From the NCBI GenBank assembly GCA_965153455.1, contig OZ234498.1:15810001-15874000 (forward strand): DNA of 64,000 nt. Direction: 5' to 3'. Position numbers and translations under genes: made by a program. Shown piece after piece: positions 36,655 through 47,506 of the stretch. The DNA comes from Sphagnum compactum. Taxonomy: Eukaryota > Bryophyta > Sphagnopsida > Sphagnales. The stretch's first letter is position 1. Every line of letters starts with the position of its first letter. The notes beneath the pieces were generated by a model that saw nothing but the letters and a program-made list of their open reading frames with translations, ran no database searches and was not told the origin of the DNA.

Positions 36655-37800
36655 ATGTATTATGGAGGTCAGGATGGCGAATTTTGCACTTGTGGGTGTG
36701 AAATAATTTGTGCAAATCCAGGGCACAAAATAATAGTAGGTACAATTGTTTCATGTCAAACAATAAAACATACTTACCAGTCCACTTTTGATTTGTGTTC
36801 GAATTTGTTGTGTCCAAAAGAAATGGGCCAAAAATGGTTTAGGTTGGATTATGTTAAAGGTCTTTATACATAATGTGGCACCATGCAACTATCTATGTGT
36901 GATAGAAAGTTTGATCCTTCCAAGTAGTCATTAGTAAAGTGGACACCTTTTGAGAACGTCCTAACAGGAAAAAAAAGGGTGATGATACAAAGGTGTTTGC
37001 CTAAAAAATAAGCTAAAAAAACTTAAGGAGTTCATTTTCTATGCTGCTTCGAAGATTCAAAAGTTTGTCATGCACAATTTTGTGGCCCAATGGTAAGATT
37101 ACCAATTTAGATTATGCAAAAAAAAAATAGAAGAAAATTAAATATTGCCTTCGATCAATTTTGTAAAAAATTACTCATTTAAACAATCAAAATGAGGTTC
37201 ACAAACAACATTGGTATAATTTTTAATTGCCCATTTTGGTACATATTGTGTGTACACCATAAATCTTGACTATGACATCTTGGATCCTAAAACCCCACGC
37301 ATCAAACAAATTTTTTTACTACATATCAGCCAATTGGAAGCATGACAAACTATTTGCACAACATGCTTTAAATGTGCATTGGTAACACCTTACTTCATAA
37401 GGTATCTACCCTAATTGCCATTTTGTTGGGGATGATGGTTGTTCTTCTTAGTTCAAGGGTGCAAATCATGGTTTTACATTTCTAGGTATCCAAGTTTGAT
37501 TGCATTGACCAACTCCCCTGGGGGTGTGCTATGGAATGGAACTATTGGGGCTCTTGTCATGGGAAAGGGCCCCATGATGGAGTAGAAGCTTGTTTGAAGC
37601 AAACATTACAAAAGGAACAATTGAAGCCACGTGGGATTCTACTCCAAAATGCCCAACATGTTGATTCATTCCTTCGAATCTCAATGAATTTAGGCCATGC
37701 AACTTATGAAAATGCTCAATTGCATGTGGATTACATCTTTATTGAAATCAAGGTTGGTGAAGTGAATAGGACCCATGGGTCAAACTATTGTAAGTTCTAG
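36655..37800 (+). pseudogene. Decayed DDE-like transposase with DG--SQFK and GKGPHDG motifs
   Basis: A chain of broken frames resembles an uncharacterised, transposase-like protein family found in many plant and animal genomes (recalled, not searched). In order: a cysteine cluster (CTCGCEIIC ... DLCSNLLCP) at 36655-36873; FVMHNFVAQW from 37064; SINFVKNYSF from 37154, where relatives have D-F-ENY; NEVHKQHWYNF from 37191; LFAQHALNVHW from 37353; DDGCSS-stop-FKGA, where relatives have DG--SQFK; SRYPSL; then the intact stretch WNYWGSCHGKGPHDG ... LLQNAQ at 37531-37800. An RNase-H-like D-D-D/E core is my inference. At least four in-frame stops and three frameshifts occur. The stops sit where relatives have Gln (CAA or CAG), and the first Asp reads Asn. 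Confidence 0.7.
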
Positions 37801-37809
37801 ATCCTTACG

Positions 37810-40800
37810 TTTTGAATTTTTAAAAACATATCATAGTAGTGTCAGAATATTAATTGAAAAATGCCACCATCAAATGAAGAATTTAAAAGTAACATGCATT
37901 GAAACTTTCCCAACACAACAAATTTCATTTAAAAATTTAAATCAAAATTTGATTTTTATCATTTGTTATTTTTATGTTTTTAGTTCACATTGAAATCTCC
38001 AAGCTTTCACATGGAATTTTTGACCATTCACATGTGGTGGCATATCAATATTTGTGACAAAAAAAGGATAATGATAGGATTTCATTCTTGAATAGGACAT
38101 TTAATGCAAAGTTTGGGATTTACATGCGTCAAATGACCATTTTTAGGGGGGGTATTAGATAATTATCCAACCTATTTTTTATCACCTTATTATCATCTAA
38201 TTTTTTAATATATACATATTAAAGCCACCTTATATTAATTATAATACATTATTTCATATTATTACATAACCCATATTATAATTAAATTGATTATTTGAAT
38301 AAAATGTACCCTATTTTAAAAACTAATTAACTTATAATTTTTACTTGACAACCAATATATTGCACCCTATATTTTTACTCATGTATTTTTATTTTTATTA
38401 TTAGTGTCCCCCTCGGATTTCATTATGAGAAATTGTGTCTATGGTAACTTTACTACCTTATAACTAGAGTTTTAAAACAAATAATTTGCAACTACTTTAT
38501 AACTATCCCATGGAAATATAAGGAATTAAAAAAAAAATGCCATGTTAAAAATTTGTGGAGTTCTATTATAGTTCATATTAATCCCAAGATGGACCCATAT
38601 ATAAATGAATGTATGCATCAAATATATGGCTTTGGTCAACCATGTTTGACTTTGTCAACAAGTTGCATTAAAGTCACATGTGACAATTATAATACAATTG
38701 GAATAAATGAAACACCCTTTAGCAATTTGTTTGCAACTAATTTATAACTATTAGCTACAATAATACTAAAGACAATAATGCATTCATATCTAGATTCCAA
38801 ACTAATAGTTAATATTATTACATATTAATTATTATGAATTATAATAGTTAGTATACCTAGTAAATAAATTATGGTGGAGTCGAACCATTCATTGTGAATT
38901 GTTGACAAGTGATTAAACAATTTTGGATCTTTATTATTTGTTGTTTATTGTGAGTAAAACATCATGGGAATGCCAAGGTAAGTTCTACATTATATGTTAA
39001 TTCAACTCAAAAGGCAAAAAAACAACATAGACAAAACATAGAGCATGTTGAAATCACATAATGTGTTTTTTGAAAAAATGACATTTTATTTCCAAACTTC
39101 ATGTCTTCCTTGTTTCTTGTCCATTTTTAACAATCTAAAGTGTTTTAGGGCACCAAATTAAGATTTACATTAATTATTTGAGCTCTAGAGGTAAACAAAT
39201 AACATAGAAGAAACATGAAAGTGACAAATGTGTTGAATGTTAAAAGTTGAATTAGGCATGTGACAAAAACATTGACCCTGCTTATTTTTCACAACCATAT
39301 TTTCCTCATTTTGTGTCCTTTTTTAGCAATTTAAGCGGCTATGGGTGCACCAAGTCAAGGTTTAAATTTTTTTTGCACTTGAGAAGCAAAAGGACAATGT
39401 ATTAGGATTTATAGTTTTTAAAAAGCTTAAATGTTTATTCACTAGCCTATATTGTAATGGTTGCAGGTGAGTTATAATTAGGATGCAACTAATTTTTTTA
39501 TCTCATATTATTTGTCTTACTTTTCAACTTTGTACAATGTATAAAAGTGCATTAAAATTTTAAAAAAACAAGTGAAATTTCGAATAAACCAATAAAAATA
39601 GGTTTGGCCCCAAAGGTTAAACCCAAATAAAATATGATTATCCCACATGAACTATCTACATAGCTTAAGCCTACCTACCTAGGCCTAACTACCTATTTAC
39701 CTAGCTTAAGAAATGTAAGTAATAATGCCTACTTACTTTAAGCCTAACTAATTACATCACAAATTTATAGGTTTCATGGGTATGTTCCAAATCCGCGCAA
39801 AATTTGTTATTTCATAGGTTCCTATTATTTAAACATGAATGTTGTGCATTATTTAAACACCGAAATCATGTGTATGACTTTCGTGTGTAAACAACATGAA
39901 TAGACATACAACATCAATGTCTAAATAATACGAATAGTCACATGACATTCATGTGTAAACAATGCGCATGACATTAATGTTCAAACAATACAAATAGATG
40001 AATGACATCTGTGTCTATTCCATACACACCTATGAAATGATAAATTTCACATGACTATTATTACTAAATTACGGCCCATGAAGTTTGTGATGTATTGACC
40101 TAAGTGCCATGTATCAACACTTTATTGGCCTTAAATTGAATGATTTAAATTAAATTAATAAAAATGTTAATATCAAAATAAATTTAAAATTGCCATGTGT
40201 CCATTGATGATTTCTTAACACATCATTGCCACATCACCACATTGTTGCCTATGTAGTTGCAAAATAAGTGGCACAATAGTTACAACGTAATGACATTGTA
40301 ATTGCAATGTAGTGGCACAATAGTTGCAATGCTTTAGTTGTAACATATTTGCATGAGTTACATATGTATACAATTTCATATACAGCGAGTTGCAGCATTG
40401 CAACTCTTGCAACTCGTCTGATAACATTCAACCTATAGAAATACATCGAGTCACAAATGATTGTTGCAACTTGAAATTGCAACTAAAACCCAATTGCAAA
40501 ACACCTATTTTTTTGTAGTGTTTATAGTTTGATAACTATTATATTTGTAAGAATTTTAGTTAGTGTCAAATTGTTGACTCTCAAAAGTCATTTCTGGATC
40601 ACCTAATTGTGCTTTCACCCTTCTAAAAAAAATCAACAAAAGTAAAATTTTAAACTTTTGTAAATTTATTGACCATGAATCATTTTTAATTGATGGTATG
40701 TTTCAATTACTTTATTTGAAGAGAGGGAGAGGGTGGGGTGAAACTAAAAAAACTTGAAGGTCAATGGTCGAAGTAATGAAATACCATCAAGCTTAAACCC

Positions 40801-42030
40801 CATCTTTTTGGCAATATTTGTTAACACTTGATGGTCCTCATTTGCAATTGTAACAATAGGCATTGATATCGCCTTCTCACCCACATGAACTTTCGTTTGA
40901 ATTTTTTCATCAAATGCAATAATTGTTTATTCACTTACAATCTTATCCCATAATTTTTTTTAAAAAAATCCTAAAAAAACCACAATGGGTAGGTTGTTTG
41001 TCACCATGTTTCAAACAACAAAACAAGATGACAATGACAAAAACAAGAAGATGATATATAAAAACTTGTAACCTTTGCTCCTTTATTCAAAAATGCACAA
41101 AACAACCCAAAAGACAACAAGAACCCACAAAACAACATGTTACGCTACAATGTTGCCTAAAATACAATGTAATCAAACACTGACCCCACCTACTTTTGAC
41201 AAACATATATATTTCATTTTATGTTTGATTTGAATGATTTAAACAATTGTGAATGCACCAAGTTGAGCTCTAAAGAAACCTTTTGAACTTGAGAGAAAAA
41301 AAAACAATGTCTTAGGATTCAAAGCTCTTGAAAAGCTCAAATGTTTATTCATTGATCTATCTACCTTACACCTCATGCAAAGGATTTTTTTTTGAAATCA
41401 CAAAAGAATGACAACAAGTATATTGCTAATTGCCACCTCTTGCTACTACAACAAACAACCAAAAAAATTTGAATAAACAATGACAACAATGAGCGGGTTG
41501 TTCATTGTCAGCTCCTTCATCAAACAACAAAAAGAAAAAAATAGAATAAGATGATGATGACCAAAAATAAGAATAAAAATGACAATAACAAGCTAGAAAT
41601 TTTTGTCATCATTTGTGTACTACAAAAAACAAGGAAAACATATGTACTTGAATTTGGTAATGGAGACATGTAGGTGGAGCAAGCTTGGGGATGGTAGACC
41701 GACCCTAGGTGGAGTGAGCTTGGTAATGGCAACAAATCTCACATGCAACTCAAGTGATGACAAACAATTTTGCATTGGCAAACAACTTTGGCAATGCAGG
41801 AGGGCAAGAAGGAGGAAGGGCATTGGGTTAACAAGGTGGGTTAATAGGTAAGTAGGTTAGAGGGGTCACATGATGGGTAGGTATTAGGTTTGCAACTGGA
41901 AGTCCTCAAGATGGGAAAACAAGGGTGATGTGTTCATGGGTGGTGGGTCACTCCATGCGCCCGCCATAAGGGGGTGGTGCATTACTGGCCTTGCCATAGT
42001 GACTCACTAGGATGCATGACACAATCCCTA
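37810..42030. other. AT-rich intergenic DNA with TTGCAA-rich patch
   Basis: At 40240-40500 TTGCAA and AGTGGCACAATAGTT words recur with strong self-complementarity. CCTAC/ACCTA words occur near 39660-39740. No gene is recognised. Confidence 0.45.
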
Positions 42031-42036
42031 ACCTAA

Positions 42037-42252
42037 TGGTGCATTCACACTTGGTGTGAACTCAGTGTTAAATGAAAGTCTAGGTGGCATCCTAGGTGGC
42101 ATGCAATGTTAAATAGGTGAGAGCTTAATGTTAAGTAAGTGTTTAGCGTAACATAAAATTTTCATGGTAAGTCGGTTTAAGTCCTAAATGACTAACATGA
42201 TGTTAGGGGACTCTCAACACTAAAGTCCCTAACACCAAGTGTGAATGCACCT
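42037..42252 (+). mobile_element. PIF/Harbinger-type MITE, family B, copy 1
   Basis: A 216-bp element with ends GGTGCATTCACACTTGGTGT and ACACCAAGTGTGAATGCACC, flanked by TAA on both sides (42034-42036 and 42253-42255). Inside is a doubled CTAGGTGGCAT motif. It is non-coding. It is the inverted relative of the copy at 43311. Confidence 0.9.
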
Positions 42253-42511
42253 TAAAAAGGTAGGGAGGTCGTAAAGTAGCATATGGAGGTTGTAAACTAA
42301 AGGTAGGAAATGTCTGGAATCAGCCCTGGTGGCTGATTCTGCCATTGGAGAATGGCTGAAAATCTTACAGAATCAGTAGGTACAGACTACAGACCTTTGG
42401 ATATTGGGTTGGCACTTGGCACCCATTGAGAGTGTTATAGTTGTAAAGCTCCCTTATTCACCCAAGGCTCCTGTGAGTTCGAGGTAGACTTTGGTAGGGG
42501 GGAGCTTACAC

Positions 42512-42543
42512 TAAACCCTTAAACCCTAAACCCTAAACCCTAA
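42512..42543. repeat. Short interstitial plant-telomere-like repeat
   Basis: CTAAACCCTTAAACCCTAAA followed by CCCTAAACCCTAA is about four copies of the plant telomere heptamer (CCCTAAA), with one slip. It lies between the two family B MITEs. Confidence 0.85.
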
Positions 42544-43310
42544 TACCCAAACTAGGGGACTTAAACCTAAGTTAAAATGTTAAAACCCATTGAAACTAGT
42601 ATAAATGTTCAAAGCAAGTTTGTCAAGGGACCTTACAAACATAATGCTTCCCCAGAAAAATGCCTTAAAAAGAATGTAATGCACCCTTTATGGACAAGGT
42701 TTACAATGACCCAAAATCACCCTCACAAATTGTCTTAAATAATAAGAGAGGCAAAATAAGAAAATGTTTTAATTCGGCTGCAACTTTGTTTTCCTAACAT
42801 GTTTTTTTTTGACAAAAAAAATTTTGGGAAATTTTTTTTTTCTTTTTAGTGTAAATTTGGCTAATTTTTGGAAAAAAAATTACCAATTTTTTTAATATCA
42901 CAAAATTGAGAAAAGGGGTTAAAAAAAAAACCCTTATTTTTTGTTTTCTCACTTTCCACACTCCTTGTGTTTTTTCACCATGAAAATTAGAAACGAACTC
43001 ATTTCTTGAATCTTTTTACTAATTTGGAGGACAATGAGGACAATGAGGTCATTTTGTCTTATGAAAAACACTAGACTTAACCCAATGGTTAAAAACCTTG
43101 ACCCAGCCAACATGGGTAATGAACTATGAACTTCCCATAAGGGACAAAGTCAAGCTGTTTTTCAATGGCAAAAGTTTTGCCAAAAAGGCGAAACTTAAAA
43201 TGGAAAATTAAGAAATTTGAAGTTAGTTTTGAGGATTTCAATGACAAGAATTCCCACTAAAAAAATGATTTTTTTTTTTTTGGCCAGATTGCTTTATATG
43301 CTTCTAGTAA

Positions 43311-43523
43311 AGGTGCATTCACACTTGGTGTTAAGGACTCTATTATTAAGTCGTCTAACACTAAGCTAGTCATGTAGGACCTAAACCTATTTACTATGAA
43401 GGTTTAATGTTACGTTCACATTCACTTAATATTAAACAATCGCCCGTTTAACATTGGCTGCCACCTAAGATGCCACCTAAGATGCCACTTCACACTGACT
43501 TAACATTAAGTGTGAATGCACCT
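43311..43523 (-). mobile_element. PIF/Harbinger-type MITE, family B, copy 2 (inverted)
   Basis: A 213-bp element with ends AGGTGCATTCACACTTGGTG and AAGTGTGAATGCACCT, flanked by TAA on both sides (43308-43310 and 43524-43526). The doubled motif reads GCCACCTAAGAT here, the opposite orientation to copy 1. Confidence 0.9.
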
Positions 43524-43569
43524 TAAGTACTAAAAGTAGCTAGAAATATACAAGGATGATTAAAAATGA

Positions 43570-43670
43570 TTTTGTGGATTTATTATAGCCCAGATTTACC
43601 TAAAATCTGCCCTAGGGATGGATGATCATCACTTTTTCTACATCTTCATTTGCGGACAATTGTGTCTTAG
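43570..43670 (-). repeat. Dispersed repeat R1, short inverted copy upstream of the CUE gene
   Basis: On the minus strand AAGTGATGATCATCCATCCC followed by AGATTTTAGGTAAATCTGGG matches the start of R1. Only about 80 bases are convincing. It lies about 0.5 kb upstream of the promoter tandem array. Confidence 0.35.
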
Positions 43671-44183
43671 GCTGCATTTAGAACTTCCTTAAAAAAAACA
43701 CAAGTTTTTTTTTTGGACAAAATTTGTTGATTTTTGTTGATAAAAATTTGGGAAAGTTTTGGAGTTTTTTTTCCAGTGTAAAATTTGACTACAATCTGCT
43801 AAATTTTCTGAAGAATATTGATAATTATTTATGTCACAAAAATCCAAAAAAAAAAAAAACCCCCTAGAGGTTGCTCTTCTTATTTTATTTTATTTTATTT
43901 TATTTTATTCCCAAGTCAGACATCACATTACATAGTCATGTGCTGTTGTTTCAACACAAAGTGATTTCTTTTCTGGCGATTTAATTAATTATTTTTTTTT
44001 TGTGAATTTGTTTTTGGAGAAAAACTTGGAAAAAAGTTTCTTTTCAGTTTAAAAATATTTTTTCAGCAAAAAATTCCCCACTTTCACGTAACTAATTTAA
44101 ATTTTAAAAATAAATTTATTAAAAATGCTTATTACTTGGCAACTTCTTTTACTTATGCCACGTCAGGTGCTCCAAAGCCCAAT

Positions 44184-44612
44184 GCTAGCAAGAAAGTGGC
44201 GTTTTAGTGGTAAGAGTTTCCCCAGAGTCTAATCAAAAAGCGAACAAAAAGGGCGTTTTACGCATACGTTTTTATGCATTACGCATATAAGGCTAACAAG
44301 AAAGTGGCGTTTTGGGTGGTCAAGGTTTCAATGAGCCTAATTAAAAAAGCGAACAAAAAGGGCGTTTTACGCAAACGCATATGCATTACGTTTATAGTTA
44401 AGGCTAACACGAAAGTGGCGTTTTGGTGGCTAAGGTTTCCACGACCCTGATAAGAAAGCGAACAAATAGGGCGTTTTACGCATACATGTGCACGACGCAG
44501 AGTTAAGGCTAACACGAAAGTGGCGTTTTGTGGCAAGGGTTTCCGACAGCCGAATTGAAAAGCGAAGAAAAGGGGCGTTTTACGCATATGCATGCCCATG
44601 CGCATGGGCGTT
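44184..44612 (+). repeat. Four ~105-111-bp tandem repeats upstream of the CUE gene
   Basis: Units begin near 44184, 44292, 44403 and 44508. Each has the same order: GCTA(A/G)CA(A/C)GAAAGTGGCG, a spacer, AAGCGAA-AAA, GGGCGTTTTACGCAT, then a variable ATGCATTACG tail. GGCGTTTT therefore occurs twice per unit, eight times in all. The array stops about 640 bases before the CUE start codon. The last unit ends in a perfect 16-base palindrome at 44594-44609 (GCCCATGC and its complement). A weak minus-strand open frame across the array is a by-product of the repeats. Confidence 0.85.
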
Positions 44613-45253
44613 CCAAGTTCAAACCCTAGCGGAGAGCGTACAAGATAAAGAGAGAGCGTGCTTCGCTAGCGCTCGTCTACAGGCTCGCTCCCGAGTGTTG
44701 CCGTCTCCTTCTCCTCCTTCTTCGTCCCCTAATAATTTCTTGACGTCGTGTCTTCCGACGTGTTCTGGATCGTGAAAACATTCACATACTGTCCTGTCTT
44801 TTTGTGTGAAAAAATCAAAATTGCTCCTAAAAAAGCTTTCGATCTTCGGCTTTCGTTCTTTTGGCTTGTGACAGCTGCTGCAGCAGATTCCTCAGAGTTC
44901 TGAAAAGGTGCGTGCCCCGGTGTCCTGTTCTTCTTCTGCCGGGTTTGTTTTCCCGTTTTGGTCTTTTGCTGTTTTGTGTGTGTTTGAGGATCTGATATAC
45001 GTTTGGAGTTCCAATTTTTCTGGTCTGGGGTTTGTTTGTTTGTTTGTTTTGTGGGGGATGGAAGGAAGGTTAGAGATGTGGTCAGATCTGCGTTTTTGCT
45101 TGCTGTCCTTTTGGGGATGCGGAGGAGAAGGAGGAGCTTAGAGAGCTTGGAAAGGGTTTCAGGTGAGGAGGAAGGAAGTCGAGAAGGAGGGAGGGGGAAA
45201 CGGATTGCAGTAGACACAGCAAGTAAGAGAAAGAACGGGGATTTCTGGATGCG
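44613..45253 (+). promoter_or_regulatory. Probable CUE core promoter and 5' UTR, possibly with an intron
   Basis: The G+C-rich leader runs from about 44630 to the ATG. A good 5' splice site (AAAAG before GTGCGT, about 44907) precedes T-rich DNA, with several AG acceptors downstream (for example CAG near 45160 and 45211). A 5'-UTR intron is therefore plausible but not certain. Short upstream ATGs exist in the unspliced sequence. Confidence 0.4.
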
Positions 45254-46207
45254 ATGTCTGCCGCAGTTTGTGGGAAGCGGTCTGTGTTTGACGATTTGCA
45301 CAGTTCCCCGCCTGTAGCCAAGCGCCTGCGCTTCGCTCAGGCCAGCAGCTCTGCTATCCGTTTCCCCCCCAGCGCTATAGCAGCAGCCGCAGCGGCGTCC
45401 CCTCCGTCTAGCAGCACCACAAGTGGCACTCCTTTCGAGGCCTGCCTGGAGGCGGCGGGGTCTTCCAGGCATCATCATCATCACTCCTCTGACGGCGGCC
45501 CGGTGGTTCTTCTTCTACGACAGCTCCATGCCCTCTTCCCGGAGATGGAAGAAAAGCTTGTAGAGAAAGTGCTGGAATCTTGCGGGAACAGCCTGGATTC
45601 TGCAATCAAGAGCTTGACTGATCTGCGTTTGTCTTCTTCCGAACGATCTGTTTCTTCCAGCCAAGATGGTGTTTCTGGTGCTTCTGTTGCTCGTAGTTCC
45701 AGTCTTGCAGCAGGTATGGAGTCTTTATCCCCCTCCACTACTAATTCATGTCGGCAGCAAATGGAAGCAGCAGCTGCAGGATCGCTGCAACAATTGGAGG
45801 GTGAGGAATGGGTGGAACTTCTTGTGAGGGAGATGATGAACGCTGCAGACTTGGATGATGCCAGAGCCCGGGCAACCCACACTCTTGAAGCTTTTGAGAA
45901 GACTGTTGCTTCCCGATCTGCTGCTGTCATGGAAGTGCAGCAGAAGGAAAATATTGCACTGAAAGAGCAGCTCCAGGGCCTCATCCGTGACAACCACATT
46001 TTGAAAAGAGCTGTTGCAATTCAGCATGAGAGGCAGATAGAGCATGAGGGGAGGACACGGGAGCTTCAACAAGTGAAGCAGCTTTTAGCTCAATATCAGG
46101 AACAAGTCCGCACACTTGAATTGAGCAACTATTCTCTCACTCTGCATCTCCGCAAAGCACAGGAAGGAAGTTCAATGCCTGGTCGATTCCATCCTGATGT
46201 CTTCTAG
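45254..46207 (+). CDS. CUE-domain ubiquitin-binding protein with C-terminal coiled coil
   Basis: Uninterrupted frame of 317 residues, matching in layout the plant 'ubiquitin system component Cue' proteins (Arabidopsis At5g32440/At1g80040 type, from memory). Seen: a basic patch PPVAKRLRF (19-27) that may be a nuclear localisation signal; an alanine/serine-rich stretch and a His run (73-77); a CUE-like three-helix domain at about 85-124 containing LHALFPEM and the LD-A--SL pattern; a conserved segment EEWVELLVREMM (184-195) followed by DDARARA; a long coiled coil at about 225-302; and the C-terminal motif GRFHPDVF (310-317), conserved across land plants as I remember it. CUE domains bind mono-ubiquitin; the substrate and pathway of this plant family are not known to me. 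The ATG is the first one that gives the conserved N-terminal layout. Confidence 0.92.
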   Translation: MSAAVCGKRSVFDDLHSSPPVAKRLRFAQASSSAIRFPPSAIAAAAAASPPSSSTTSGTPFEACLEAAGSSRHHHHHSSDGGPVVLLLRQLHALFPEMEEKLVEKVLESCGNSLDSAIKSLTDLRLSSSERSVSSSQDGVSGASVARSSSLAAGMESLSPSTTNSCRQQMEAAAAGSLQQLEGEEWVELLVREMMNAADLDDARARATHTLEAFEKTVASRSAAVMEVQQKENIALKEQLQGLIRDNHILKRAVAIQHERQIEHEGRTRELQQVKQLLAQYQEQVRTLELSNYSLTLHLRKAQEGSSMPGRFHPDVF

Positions 46208-46510
46208 GGTTTTCTGCTTCTACGAAATTATTTGGTTCCTGTTTTGATGCTTTTTTCCAGTAAGTATCTACCTTTGGTTCATAGTGAAACTGCAGCATGT
46301 GGTTCAGAATGTGGCATAAGCAGTTTGTGAATCAAATTTGTGTTGTCAATTTTGGGTTTTTAGTAAACTTTGGCTTGCCACTTGTGGCTATGTCTGAGTT
46401 ATCTCTGAAAAGGCTTTGGATTCTTTGTATTCAAAGACATGAATACAAAGAAGATTATAACATTGAGATGATGCTCAGTGTTCATGTTTGAAGCATGTTA
46501 TTGCACAAGG

Positions 46511-46516
46511 AATAAA
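46511..46516 (+). terminator. Candidate poly(A) signal of the CUE gene
   Basis: A canonical AATAAA lies about 300 bases after the CUE stop codon, in AT-rich sequence on the coding strand. It is the first such hexamer I see downstream on that strand. Confidence 0.4.
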
Positions 46517-46529
46517 ATTCTGAGCCCTC

Positions 46530-47500
46530 AGCTCAGCACAATGGCACCTACATGCAATCTGTCTTCTTCTTGAGGCAGAACAACAATGCCTGGATCATCA
46601 AATTAGTTGTACTACATTTTTTCAAGAACCAAATTTCAGATTCATCTGCTTGCAAAGCTTAAGGAATTCTAAGGGTTGACAGGACTAGGGAAGCAGGTCT
46701 GTGTCACTTTTGTGGTGATGTCAAGCCAGTTTGGAGAAGAGTTTAACAATGTGCTCATGTATCTACTATTTGAAGCCAATGTTTCAAGATGCACACCCAT
46801 GTTCTTCCAGAGTTTGGGTACTGTAAAGTGGACATGGTATACATGTGCTACCTGTTCCGTCTTGCACTTACTCAAATGTGTTTTTCAATACCAATTCCAA
46901 GGTCCATTCAGTGGCAAGTGTAAACATAGCAGGAAAATTGTAGACCCACCCATATTGAGGTTTGGGCTTTGTATTATGAGATATGGCTTCAATAAGATGC
47001 AATTATTGGAGCACATTGCTGCTTCAGGACGACCAAGAGTGTCCTGGTTAACACCACTTAAAACAGTACAATACCTCAAATCCAGGACTGATGAAATTAG
47101 TGAAAGCCTTGCACATGAGAGCTACCCAGACAACTGGTAACATATAATTAAAAAACAATTGACCGGGATCCAAAAAGAAGCATCATATGTCCACTAGCTC
47201 CCATTACTAAGACCTTGACAAAAGATTGATAAGGCCTAAGGTCTCTGTGTCTAAGAAAAGCTCCCTAAATGCTGTGCAATTTCTCCAAACAAAGGAGGGG
47301 ATGACATCCATTTGTAACTCCTATACTAACTCAAAACCTGAGACCACTATCATGCTATATCATGATGGTAATCCAAAGTAAGAACATCGTCAATTGATAT
47401 TCCGAGGCCAAAATTTCAGCAGAAGATTAAGATGCCACTCCATTCTTGGACTACTTCTCTGACCATCCTGACCAGGCTGACAACAAAACTTCATATGCCA
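46530..47500. other. Intergenic DNA between convergent CUE and NUP35 genes
   Basis: A plus-strand open frame of 154 codons (46676-47140) has no domain I recognise; it is probably a chance frame or a decayed insert. The 3' UTRs of both genes should end here. Confidence 0.4.
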
Positions 47501-47506
47501 ATTTAC

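Larger units (their letters stand above)
42560..44180. other. Repeat-rich DNA between MITEs and the CUE promoter
   Basis: Similar T-rich blocks (GACAAAA--TTTG, TTTTGGGAAA, AGTGTAAATTTGGCT-like) occur at 42820-42915 and 43715-43850 in direct orientation, suggesting a duplicated element. TTTTATTTTA repeats lie at 43880-43910. No gene is seen. Confidence 0.4.

Noticed and set aside
44279-44605. 108-codon minus-strand open frame
   Set aside because: It is produced by the ~107-bp tandem repeats of the CUE promoter; units differ by indels that are not frame-aware.
45481-45999. Minus-strand frames of up to 172 codons across the CUE gene
   Set aside because: They are antisense shadows of a conserved coding exon.
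46676-47140. 154-codon plus-strand frame between CUE and NUP35
   Set aside because: No recognisable domain, no conservation that I know of, and it lies where the 3' UTRs of two convergent genes are expected.
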